In this document: one piece after another, positions 43,949 through 54,778 of the stretch
How the letters are laid out: every line of letters starts with the position of its first letter
Position numbering within the stretch: the first letter of the stretch is position 1
From: Platerodrilus igneus
Taxonomy: Eukaryota; Arthropoda; Insecta; Coleoptera; Lycidae
Reading direction: 5' to 3'
DNA: 64,000 nt
Assembly (NCBI GenBank): GCA_036346225.1
Contig: JARFIW010001257.1
Coordinates: 278,001 to 342,000, forward strand
The notes under the pieces: model-generated
The model's input: the letters and a program-made list of their open reading frames with translations, nothing else
Database searches by the model: none
What the model was told of the DNA's origin: nothing
Translations under genes and position numbers: made by a program

Positions 43949-44069
43949 GCTCGAGTTCCAAATATAATTTTGTGATTTTATTCCAGGAAACTGGCGATCT
44001 GAGAGAGAGAGTTTCTGTTTGTGTATAAATTTAAGAGTATTTTAGAGTGTGTGAGAGTGATTAGAACGT

Positions 44070-44567
44070 ATGCAGAGAAAGGAGTGGTTAATGAGTCAAG
44101 GAGTGGAAATTGGAAGTGACGATAGTGCATTGTGTGGGAAAAATTCGAAAATGGAAGAAGCTGGAGGCAGTAGAGATCAGTCGAGGACGGAATCAGGGGA
44201 TCAAGGAAATGAGTTAATGATGAGAATGTTAGAGGAAATGCGATTAGCTAGGGAAGAATGTAATAGAGCTAGAGAAGAATCGAATAGAGCGAGGGAGGAG
44301 TCCAACCAAAAATTAGAGCAGATAAGCGGGAAAATTGAACAAAATACTAAAGAATTTACAGAATTTAAAGATAGTCTTACCGTGAAACTGGGGGAAGTAG
44401 AAAATAGGGTTGAAAAAAATGAGCGTGATATTACAGGTCTTCGACAGGAAATGGGACATTTAAGGTCAGAAGTACGCATTTTTTGTGAAGAAGTGATTAA
44501 TATAAAAATGACTGAAGTGACGGACTCATGTAGGGAGGGTAGAACGCGTAGTAGAACGCGAAGTTAG
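44070..44567 (+). pseudogene. gag: gypsy-B gag, N-terminal part
   Basis: 165 codons. Residues 49-105 are heptad-like (EEMRLAREECNRAREESN and following), a predicted coiled coil, ending in an Arg/Ser-rich tail. The frame ends 17 bp before the next gag ORF, which is open upstream in another register. An extra G in GAGGGTAG at about 44537-44541 would explain the shift. The start could be this ATG or one of the next two (44091, 44151). It likely mediates Gag multimerisation. Confidence 0.7.
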
Positions 44568-44583
44568 TAGTATCAAATACAAC

Positions 44584-45447
44584 ATGTCAAGTTTAACGGG
44601 GGATGGTCCTAGATTTTATACAGGTGGAGTATCATTGGACCAACACATGAAGTTTTATGGCGATAACAGGGTAAATCCACAAATTTTTATTAATAGTGTA
44701 CGAAATCTAGTGGGAAATTTATTTGACGAACAGACTAAACTGAATACGATAAAGGCTTTATTAAAGGACAATGCGGAAGTATGGTACAATTTAGTAGGAC
44801 AGGACATAGACACGTATCAGGACTTTGAAAACAAATTTTTACAACACTACTGGAGTGATCACAAACAGGACCAGATTAGGGACGACTTGATTACAGGAAA
44901 ATTTAAGGGAGAGTTTGCAGGTTCTAGGGAACAATATGCCATTCGAAAGTACAGTGTGGCCAAACAACTGAATCCACCAGTGACGGACAGACAGATAATC
45001 AAGTACTTATCACGACATTTTGAACTGGAAATTAGACAACACGTGGCCTTACAAAATATCACAGAACGGGAGACCTTTTTAGAGTATTTGCAGAGATATG
45101 ACGATGTATGTGTAGGACGGACAAGAGAAATACGAGAACGAAACATTAACACGGTTAGGTTTGACAACAGAACACAGAATTTTGCGAGACGGCCGGACTA
45201 CAATAGGAATTTTCGACCGAATTGGGAATGACGAGGACAGGAATACAGAAGTAATAGTGCGACTAGGGGACCGACGCCAAGACCTAGTTACATGAGACGG
45301 AACAGTTTACCGGAAGTAAACAGGACTGTGACGAGCACGCCGAATAGAGACAGAGACACGGAAATAAATACAAGGAGGACGTACGCACAGGTTGTAGGAG
45401 CACAGCCAGGACCAAGCACTGAAAACAGGACGAGACAGGATTTTTAG
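44584..45447 (+). pseudogene. gag: gypsy-B gag, capsid part
   Basis: Capsid-like: FYGDNRVNPQIFINSVRN, KALLKDNAEVWYNLV, FENKFLQHYWSDHKQDQIR and LEIRQHVALQ match retrotransposon Gag capsid helices. A TGA at 45229-45231 interrupts it. The frame then runs through a basic, Pro/Arg-rich tail to TAG at 45445-45447. Pol is open in the -1 frame across the GGATTTTTAG just before this stop, a likely gag-pol frameshift site. No zinc knuckle seen. Confidence 0.8.
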
Positions 45448-46511
45448 AACGCGACAGACCACTAGATTTCAGTGTAAATGTATATGAACATCCACGTGAA
45501 TTTTTTAAAATTGAGGAGGAAGTAGAGCCAGAAACTGTAGAAAAATTATGTTTGCCAATTATTAATATAGAAATTTTTGAGAATAATGTAGAAGTATTAC
45601 TTGATACAGGGGCAGAGGCGAGTTTAATATCGGAGGAATTCGTCAGCAAAATTAGGGATAAGGTTTGTGATAGAATTATGCCTATAAAGCATAGTCATTT
45701 AGTAGCTCCAAATAAAAAGAAGTTTGCTGTAGTGAATAGTGTTGTGGTGCTTAGGATAGATATAGGAGGTTTAAGCTGTGAACAGGAGTTTGTAATTGTA
45801 CCTGGACTGAAGTTTCAGAGTATTTTAGGTGTTGACTGTATGATGCAGTTAGGGGTTTTGATAGATATGGAAAGGAAGGTAGTAAGGATTAAGGATAGGG
45901 TAGTGCCATGGAAGGGCAGTTATGAAGTCACAGAGGATGACACGGGGTTGAGTATTAATGTAGTAGAGGTAGAGGATGATGAAGGTAAACAGATCAACAC
46001 GATAAGATGTCCAGAGGAAAGGAGAGTAGAGGTTCAAGCTTTATTACAAAAACATGCAGAATTAGTGGGGGTAGAAGCAAGCACAGCGTTAGGCTATGAG
46101 CACATATTGGAAGTGGATAATTCAGAACCGTTCAACGCAAAGGTTTATCCTATTCCAGCAGCATATCGGGAGCAGGTGAAGGCAGAATTAAATAAAATGT
46201 TGGAAGATGGCATAATAGAGGTTTCAAACACTCATTTCATAAATCCGTTGGTGGTAGTTAAGAAAAAGGATGATAGCATTCGTTTATGTTTAGATGCACG
46301 AAAAATTAATCAACGGACCAAACCGCAATTCCATTGTCCACCATCCATGGACACACTTTTGACGAGATTGAGTGGCAAGTTTATTTTTAGTAAATTAGAT
46401 TTAAGGAATTCATTCTGGCTGATTCCATTACACAAGAATTCTAGAAGGTACACAGGATTTTCCGTAGAGGGAAAAATCTATAATTTTAAGGTAGTACCGT
46501 ATGGTTTGTGA
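45444..46511 (+). pseudogene. pol: gypsy-B pol 1: protease and RT start
   Basis: Protease with LLDTGAEASLI at about 45597-45630. RT blocks AELNKMLEDGIIE, NPLVVVKKKD, RLCLDARKINQ, SKLDLRNSFW and VVPYGL follow. TGA at 46509-46511 directly after PYGL stands where the family has an FGL-x-TS motif; Arg (CGA) would fit. The same frame continues after it. Confidence 0.9.
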
Positions 46512-47855
46512 ACGTCAAGTGCAGCATTAATTAAGGCGATGCAAGCAATTTTAGGAGCATATGAGCAGTTCTGCATACACTATGTGGATGATATATTAAT
46601 TTTTAGTGAAACTGAGGAACAACATTACTCCCATTTAGAACGAATATTATTAGAGCTTAAATTAGCTGGATTGAGGCTGAATATAGAAAAATGTGATTTT
46701 TTTTCAAAAACTGTTAAATTTCTGGGGTACGTGGTGAACATTCAAGGTATGTGTATCGATAAAGAAAGATTGTCCGAACTGTTGACATATCCGAGACCTA
46801 ATAACATTAAGAAATTAAGAGCTTTTTTGGGGGTCCTTAACTTTTATAAGAAGTTTGTACCGGGATTTGCTGAAAAAGCGGGTCCATTGTTTAAACTTCT
46901 GAAGAAAGGAGTACGATGGAGTTGGACGGAGAGTCAAGAGGCAGCCTATTTAACACTGTTGGAACAATTTCACGACCAACTAATTTTGAGGCATCCCAGA
47001 TTTGATGTAGGTTTTGTACTGAGGACGGATGCATCGGATAGTGCTTTAGCAGCAGAGTTGTACCAAGTACAAGAGGGGGAAGAGGTGCCCATATCTTTTG
47101 TTTCGCGCACACTGAAGCCGCATGAAGTAAATTACACAATTAGTGAAAAGGAGATGGCTGCAGTGGTGTTTGGGGTTACAAAGTTAAAATTTTTTTTGAT
47201 CGGAAGACATTTTGTAATCGAAACGGATCATTCGGCATTGTGTGCGTTGATGAATACAAGATTTTCGAATAATCGAGTATATCGGTGGGGGCTGTTACTA
47301 CAGGAGTTTGACTTTGAGATTAAATATATTAAGGGAGAAAACAATTTTATAGCAGACGCGTTTAGTAGAAACCGAGACAAGGATAACAAAAGACCGTGTG
47401 ACATCATGATTGCCATGAACAGTCTACTACAAAATGATTCAGTATATGGAGAAGAGGAGATCTTGAGGAACCAGAGGCAGAGTGAGGAGTTACAGATTAT
47501 TAGAACGAAGTTAGAAAACGAACCGGGATTTAAAAACTTCCATATGATAAACGGATTTTTGTGTAAAAAAATTCAAGACTTGGAAATGTATGTACTGGAT
47601 AGGGTACAAGCAAAATTAATTATCAAAGATCTGCATTTAAGATATGGTCACATAGGGATCCGAAAGACATGGTTAATTTTAGGAAACGTTTTTTCAACTA
47701 AAGACTTAGGGTTAGTAAAGTCAGTCATCAACACTTGTCACTTATGTACTTTAGGAAAGTACAAAAATAGTACGAGTCAAGATGTGGTAGAAAGTATACA
47801 CGTACAAAATCCCCTGGACTTAGTTGCTATTGATTATTTGAGTAATCTAGTCTGA
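46512..47855 (+). pseudogene. pol: gypsy-B pol 2: RT, RNase H, integrase zinc domain
   Basis: YVDDILIFS, the RT catalytic box, is at about 46580. Then FLGYVVNIQG, FLGVLNFYKKFVPGF, RNase H (RTDASDSALAAELYQ, TISEKEMAAVVFG, ETDHSALCAL, NFIADAFSR), and the integrase zinc domain (LRYGHIGIRKTW, then CHLCTLGK). DLVAIDYLS carries the first catalytic Asp of the core. TGA at 47853-47855 interrupts the core; the frame then continues. Confidence 0.9.
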
Positions 47856-48632
47856 AGTACAAAGGGACACAAACATGTGCTGATTGTGACTGATGTGTTT
47901 TCGAAATTTACCAAATTATATCCCACTCGGGATTGTAACACAGTCGGAACAAACAAGAAATTGGAACAATTTTGTAGGGAAGTAGGAACTTTTAAACGAG
48001 TATTAGCAGACAATGCTACATATTTTAATAATCAAAGATTTAGGGATTATTGGGAGAGGCAAAACATTAAAGTGGTGTTTTGTAGCATAAGGCATCCTCA
48101 AGCTAATCCAGCTGAGCGATATATTCAAGAGACAGTTAAATTCTTGCGTTTGGCTTCACATAGGAATCATCGTTTATGGGAGGACAATTTGTCCAAGGTA
48201 GAATCTTTTATCAATGAAACCCCTAGTACCGTGACAGAAACCAGTCCCATTATGCTTATAAAGAAACAGTATCCCGAAAGACCATGGCAAATTGTGCCTA
48301 GGGACGATGAATTTCAACAACTTTTGGTAGATGTGAGGGAGAGGTTAAGGAAGAGCTGAAAATATACAAGGAAGATGAACGCGAGAATTAGAAAGAGGGT
48401 AAAATTTAAAGTGGGAGACCAGGTAGTAGTAAAAAGCTTGAGAGTAGGGAAGAGAGATAAGATGACATGTGCTAAACTACACTTGCCCTATGAGGGACCT
48501 TTTGAGATAGGTGAAGTAGTAGGGGAGTGCACGTATTTATTAAGGGAAGTAGGGACGGGAAATGAGAGGGGACGGTTTCACGTCAACCTACTATTCCCTT
48601 ATACCGGAGAACCAGCACCACAGGAAAAATAG
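47856..48632 (+). pseudogene. pol: gypsy-B pol 3: integrase core and C-terminus
   Basis: HVLIVTDVFSKFTKLYP, the second Asp in VLADNATYF and Glu in PQANPAERYIQ, with 34 residues between them, one short of the usual 35. A TGA at 48357-48359 follows. The C-terminal VGDQVVVKS and YEGPFEIGEV form the GPY/F module. Ends TAG at 48630-48632. No chromodomain or env follows. Confidence 0.85.
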
Positions 48633-49141
48633 GTGTATAATAGAGTAAAATTTAAATAGGATAGGGATAGAATAGGTGTATATAGAAGAGTAGAAGTAGG
48701 GGTTTATAGAAAATAAAGCTAGGTATAGGATAAATATGGGAGATAGTTAGATATAGGTATATAGGATGAGAAGGAAAATTAAATGTAGGAAGAAAATAAG
48801 ATAGGTTAAGTGTAGATATTTCTTATAAGATTAGTGGAAAGTTAGGAATAGAAGAAGAATAAGATAGGTATATAGGATTAGGTAGGGGGAAGTGAGTATA
48901 GTTAAAAGTTAGGAATAGGATAGGTATATAGGATGTTTATAGAATTAGGTGAGAGTTAGGAATAGGATAGGGATATAGGATAGGTGTAAATATTTTTTTT
49001 GGATTGGATATAAGTTAGGTAAGTTAGATAGATAAGGGTAGAGAGAGATAGGCAATTTTTTTGTAAATTTTGTTTGCGATTTAAATGTTTTATATTTGAA
49101 TTCAAATAAGTGGGATTATTTGTATTTAAATAGGGGGAAAA
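48633..49141 (+). other. gypsy-B 3' spacer and purine tract
   Basis: Purine-rich, with repeated GGATAGGTATATAGGAT-like units. It ends in the polypurine tract TAGGGGGAAAA at 49131-49141 that primes plus-strand synthesis at the 3' LTR. Confidence 0.75.
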
Positions 49142-51276
49142 TACTCAAATTTAGATCAGGGTAGAAAATTAAATAATCACATCAAATAATTTTAATTACC
49201 GTGTAGAAGCTTTGGGAAAAGGTACGCGTTATTAAAACCGTGAAGCATAAAAATTCATTCGTTTCATTAAAAATAAGATATTTAAATTATTTACAAGACG
49301 CTTTCTATAAAAAGAAGCAGTATTAAAATGCTCAACGTGTATTTAATTTAATTGTTCAAAGAATCAAAGAGAAATTACGTGCAAAATTTATATTAATTAA
49401 CTCAATTTTAAGTAACCGGTATTAAACTAAAGGTACAAATAATAATTAATATTTAATTAGGATTCACTAAAAATTAAAAGGTATTATTTTAATTGGAGTT
49501 AATTGAACCATTAGTAACATATAATATGCATAAAAGCTTATAAAAAAACCCAATAATATTCAAATCGTAGAAGTGTTATTTAGAAGTAGGACGATTGAAC
49601 ACCTGCGTATTTTTAAAAGGCTCATTCTGCGTAAATTTTGCAGATAACAAATGGTTACAGAGAATGTTGGAGAAACCGTCGCTTAATATTTACGGGAAAT
49701 GCTAATAAGGTGGGTTATTTCACAGTCCACGTGGATTGAAAATAACCGATACTAAAGAATATCGATTAGTACCACTCAGAACAGGGTAGATAGAGACGGA
49801 TAATATGCGCAAGACAGAGACACAGATAGTAAAAGGCGTGATTTGAGCAACGTCACTGGGTTGCGATTGGTTGAAAATAAGAGGCAAACATGAGAGGTAA
49901 AAATAACATTTCTGTATAAAAATTAATTAGTTATTCTCAGACGTTGCGAGCCGTGTCGAAATTTCATAGATTTTAAACTTGGACGTGTGCAAATTTTGTA
50001 GAAGCGGTGCCGAGCGATCGAAAAGGGAACATAGAATGACGAAATTCTGGAAATTGTCCGTTTGCGGAACAATACCGACGCACGGGCGGGCTATTATATA
50101 TACCCGTGTTAATATGAGTTTCTCTCTCTTAGTTTTTCGATGTTGATTGAATAATTTAAACAGTTTGCTCGTATATTTTGGTGATTATTTAATACTTTAA
50201 AACAGTTTGCTCTTTACGTACTACGATGAAAGTAATTTAGTGCACTTAGAAAAGAAGATACAAGGTAATAAAGTCTAGTATCACTGTACCAATTATTCAA
50301 ATTTGCAACGACAAATGAATACACAAAAGTAGGCAGTTTTGGCGTATAGCGTGAAAGAAGTATGAATTTCTTTGCTATTTTTCGGGGGTGTTAATGATTA
50401 AGTGGTTCGTGGACGTGACTGGATCCACAAAACAAGATACAGATATACACAGATGAGTTCCGGAAAAGCACTGAAACAACTTTAGATGAATGGTGGTGTA
50501 GAAAATTTTAAAGGCGACCAGTAATCCAAGGACCTAAACATAACCCAGTTGGAATGGTGTGATTAACAGAGGACGATGTACATTGGAGCCACGAGTGCAT
50601 TAACCTTCAGGTAACTTATGCTTTGTTGTTCGATTTTTGATGTTTTGGTGTGTGTTGAATAACTTTATAATTTATTTACTTAAAATGGACAGTAGTGAAA
50701 TTGTACTAACAACAAATTTTTAATTTTAAGGTGAAATTTTCTTGTTTAAGTAGAAATGGGTATTTAGTATTTATGTTCTGGATTATGATGAAAATTTGGG
50801 TATGTCTTTGAGCTCAATTAGACGAACCTGGTTAATTAACGTAAAGGGGTGGGAGATGCTCCCTTTGTACTCAGACTCAGGTCTGCATATATTGTTATAT
50901 TAATTAGTAGGCATCCTACAAAGACTTTAATTCTGGATGCAAATTAAAATGATAACAAATTTAATCTTGAAATTTTATGATACTGAAATTTATGCTGAAA
51001 TTTAATTTTGAAATTTTAATGTATTATGAATATTGATGTAAATAGAGTTAACGTTGATGTTTGTAGTAGGAATGTATTTGTTTTTTTCTTGAATGAGGAT
51101 GAAAGAATTAACTAGGTGAGCAGCCGAGGCGGAAAAGAGTAAAGAGGCGATTAACAGAAGAAAGTCAACGGACCAGTTAAGTTAATAGCTTTTTGTAGGT
51201 TTCACAGCATTCTTGACGCCCAATCTGTGGGGCTCGATTCGAAAACCGTAGTTCCCGGATTTTGGTGGATTCACAG
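49142..51276 (+). repeat. gypsy-B 3' LTR
   Basis: 2135 bp, nearly identical to the 5' LTR. The differences are a few substitutions (for example AGAG/AGGG near the start) and homopolymer or CT-run lengths. It ends at CACAG against (AT)n. Confidence 0.9.

Positions 51277-51278
<2 letters not shown>

Positions 51279-51317
<39 letters not shown>
51279..51317. repeat. (AT)n tract
   Basis: Right flank of gypsy-B and the tail end of the inverted tRNA-like element. Confidence 0.95.
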
Positions 51318-51322
<5 letters not shown>

Positions 51323-51645
51323 ATTAATAAGATGAAATAATAACCTAGACTTTTTAAGTAAAGCCCAAATGATCATTTCAAATCGAGCTAGTAATTGAAA
51401 AAAGGAAAATATAAGGCCTTGGACAGAATTTGAACCTGCATCTCAGTTTTGCCGGAACTGTGTGTTTACCAATTACGCTACCGAGGCCGATGGTTATAAT
51501 TGGGAAATTTACAAATCTAAATCGTGTACAGTACCATATATAAACCTAACTTTCAATTACGTTTAGCATTTTTGTCAATCATATCTGAAATTGTCAAGTT
51601 TTTGACTTATGTCAGATATAGACAGCAAAGCTCAAAATTACGGCT
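51318..51645 (-). mobile_element. tRNA-like repeat (element G), inverted copy
   Basis: Reverse-complement copy of 56464-56848. Contains a cloverleaf-like 74-mer (51415-51488) and about 150 bp of further conserved upstream sequence. Its tail side faces (AT)n. Probably a SINE-like family. Confidence 0.75.
51415..51488 (-). other. tRNA-like sequence in element G (pol III A/B boxes)
   Basis: Acceptor GGCCTCG/AAGGCC, A box TAGCGTAATTGG and a slightly decayed B box (GGTTCAAATTC). The anticodon stem CAGTT/AACTG would display GGC. Mismatches in D and acceptor stems argue against a working tRNA gene. Confidence 0.6.
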
Positions 51646-51970
51646 ATAAGCCAAGTATTAATATATAAATATTATAAGTAGTTTTTTACACAAGGTAAGT
51701 TGACAAATACTAACGTATTGCAATTAATAAGATGAAATAATAACCTAGACTTTTTAAGTAAAGCCCAAATGATTATTTCAAATCGAGCTAGTAATTGAAA
51801 GAAGGAAAATTACTATTACAATTACTAGCTCGATTTGAAATGATCATTTGGGCTTTACTTAAAAAGTCTAGGTTATTATTTCATCTTATTAATTGCAATA
51901 CGTTAGGATTTATCAACTTACCTTGTGTAAAAAACTACTTATAATATTTATATATTAATACTTGGCTTAT
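51646..51970. repeat. Long inverted repeat: 152-bp arms, 21-bp spacer
   Basis: 51646-51797 and 51819-51970 are near-perfect reverse complements (ends ATAAGCCAAGTATTAATA). They consist of the tail part of element G in both orientations. It would form a large hairpin in RNA. Confidence 0.9.
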
Positions 51971-52342
51971 ATATCGAACTAACTTTTGTTGTGTACAGAT
52001 GTATAAATTTGTGCTTACAGTAATAAATTAAACACATTGCAACAATTAAGTTTTAATTTATAAATTTGGTATCAAATTAATCAGTGTAGTGCATCCAGTA
52101 ATTTGAACTACAGCTCAGCTGAATCTGATACATAAGGACCCTACAGTTACATAAAATAGAACTTTCATTACTTGTAATATTGAAGACATTTAAGTTAAAT
52201 AAAATAAGATATAACACCAAATTATCAAGCATATGCTGAATGCCTGGTATGATAAAAGAATGTGGTAAATATAAAGCTGTGATAAGCAATATCTATTTAT
52301 TAAATACCAATATATATTATTGAATGTACAGGGAGATTGAAA

Positions 52343-53453
52343 ATGTTGAGCTGTACTTTGTGTAAAGTAAGTAATAAAGTTTTTACCTGTGATAAATGTA
52401 AAAAGCTACTTTGTGATGTATGCAGTAATATTACCTCTTCTGAAGTTCGATGCCTTGAACTCAAAAGAGGGTGCTTCTATTCCACTGCAAAGAATGCTTG
52501 TCTAGTGTTAGTAATGATGACAATTACATACAAAACATTATCCAATTAAGCAATCAAGAAATATTGAAAATCTCAGTACAATGTTTGAAAGTTTTAAAAC
52601 TGAATTCATGGAGATGGCTTCCAAAAACTCACTACCCATCAACTTAATATGACCAATGAACCCATGAAAACGTATGCTAGCATAACAAAATCTGATCCAA
52701 TACTTGTGGTAAAACCAGTAAACATTCAGCAAAGTAAGGATACTAAATCTGAAATTAAAGATGCAATCAACCCTGTTGAAATGGGGATTAATGTATCTAA
52801 AGTATTTGAGGCATCAAAAGGCAAAGTTGTCATTGGGTGCAGAACTGAAATGGATCGTGATATGCTACAAAATAAGATTGCAGAAAAGTTAGGTAAAAGA
52901 TATAATGTAGAAGCCCTAATCTAAAAAACCAAAAGTACGAATAGTTAACGTTAAACATGACGATGTAGATGGAATGGATCACACTCAAATCCTAGAAAAA
53001 TAATCAAACAAAATAAAATACATTCTGAAGAAAACAGCTTCCATATTAAAGTTTTAAAAGTCATTGAAAATAAAAAGATGAGAAAGTCAACAATCATTTT
53101 GGAAGCTGATCGAAAACACATAACCATCTAATAAATATGAAAACAGCTGCAATTGGTTGGTCAATGGGTATCATATACAATCATATCAACGTAACTCAGT
53201 GCTTCAATTGCCTCAAGTTCAATCATCATGCTCAGGATTGTAAGTCGGAAATAACATGTTCGTTGTGTGCTGGAAAACACAACTATAAAACTGCAGCTCT
53301 GATGTTAACAAATGCTCAAACTGTACATATGCAAAGGAAAAGTTGAACATGGATATTGATAACAGGCATCCTGCTGTACACAAAGAATGTCCCTGTTATA
53401 TACAAGCATACAAAAGAGACGCTGCAAAGATAGAATACTATACTCCTATATAG
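52343..53453 (+). pseudogene. LINE J2 ORF1: PHD-type finger and CCHC knuckle
   Basis: The ATG at 52343 (MLSCTLCK) begins a Cys-rich finger (CDKCKKLLCDVC, SSEVRCLELK) like J1 ORF1. Several frameshifts follow (about 52480, 52555 and 52920). An RRM-like region is at 52649-52924. The knuckle CFNCLKFNHHAQDC is at about 53200-53240. The last part is in the endonuclease frame and ends at TAG 53451-53453. Role: RNA binding in the retrotransposition particle. Confidence 0.7.
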
Positions 53454-54392
53454 CAACTACATCAAAAAACTGTTTACAATATCTCACATGACCTAAAAAA
53501 TCAGCAAATAATCCAGCCATTGCGGTTATGTCTTATAAATATTCGTTCCATCAATTCCTGTTTCGATGATTTTGTATCTTTTATTTCATTAAATGATTGT
53601 GATCTTATAGGGGTTGCAGAAACATGGCTCTCAAGTAACTTTCCATCTGCATTGATTAGCATTGCAGGTTACAATTTGATAAGAAATGATCGCCCAACTA
53701 TAGGTGGGGGATTATGCTGGTATATTGCCAGCAGTCTGGCGCATAAAATGTTGGATATAAATTATGTTGAACATCCTCAGTTAGAACAATTATGGATTAG
53801 CATTAAAACCAACAAACATAACATTGCAGCAGGACTTATTTATAGACCACCGAGTACATCATTGGAATGTTTAAATGATCTTGAACTGGTTCTTTCACAT
53901 GTTTGTACAACATATGATGATATCATTCTTATTGGGGATGTAAATCTTGACTTCATTCAACATGACACAAGGTGTAAAAAATTAAGTTCACTGTTGAACA
54001 TTTTCAATCTTACACAACATGTGAAGAATCCAACACGAATTACTGAAACTACATCAACATTAATCGATATAGTATGTGCCAGTCCTCAAATCAATATGAT
54101 ATCATGTGAAACTATCGATCTCTATCACATGACTGATCACAGAGCAGTACTTTGTACATTTGATGTAAATGTACGCAAACATGAGCCATACTGCTTCACA
54201 TACAGATGTTTTAAGAACTTTAATATGAATAACTTTAATTATGATGCTAGTCACATTCAATGGGATTTAATAAGATCATTACCAGACCTCAATGATAAAG
54301 TGAATTATCTTAATAATGCAATAACATTATTATTTAATGAACATGCTCCAATACGTACAGCTTATATAAAAAGAAAACGTCACCATATATAA
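53454..54392 (+). pseudogene. LINE J2 ORF2: APE endonuclease
   Basis: LCLINIRSINS, VAETWLSS, IRNDRPTIGGG, AAGLIYRPPS, IILIGDVNLDF and MTDHRAVL give the complete AP-endonuclease order with catalytic Glu, Asp and His. The frame ends at a TAA at 54390-54392, and the linker to the RT (54393-54778) is broken by several stops and shifts. Confidence 0.8.
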
Positions 54393-54778
54393 CGCCCACC
54401 ATCAGACTGATGATACGTCTACGGCATTTGGAATATAGCAAGTATATTAAGACTAAGAACAATACTAAGCTTCGCTTTTATAAAGACCTAAAAACATTAT
54501 CACAACAGCAGTAAGGAATGAAAAAAGCATATCTTGAATATCAATGCAGGAATAATATTAACAATCCTAAGCAGCTATGGAATATTTTTGATAGATGTCA
54601 AATACATTCAAAACGAAAACCCAAATTTCAAATGAAATTCAAAATCCTGATGAAGTCAACGAATTTTTATTGAATCCATCCCAGATCGATCAATACCAAG
54701 TCATCAAATGAACTTTACAATCAAAACATTCACAAAGCTATAAATGGGCCATTCATTCTACAACCAGTAAATGTAAAT

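Larger units (their letters stand above)
41791..51276 (+). mobile_element. gypsy-B: LTR retrotransposon with 2.1-kb LTRs
   Basis: 9.5 kb, from TACTCAAATTTAG after one (AT)n to GGATTCACAG before another. LTRs at 41791-43924 and 49142-51276, primer site at 43931, gag at 44070-45447, pol at 45444-48632, 0.5-kb spacer, purine tract at 49131-49141. Domain order protease-RT-RNase H-integrase makes it Ty3/gypsy. No env and no chromodomain. Insertion into an (AT)n tract hides the target duplication. Four TGA codons and one frameshift make it defective, but the LTRs are nearly identical. Confidence 0.9.

Noticed and set aside
45229..48359. Selenocysteine or programmed TGA readthrough in gypsy-B
   Set aside because: Four TGA codons at unrelated places, one in the RT core, fit CpG decay of CGA better than recoding.
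52337..52342. TTG start for LINE J2 ORF1
   Set aside because: An ATG two codons downstream (52343) aligns with the start of the LINE J1 ORF1.
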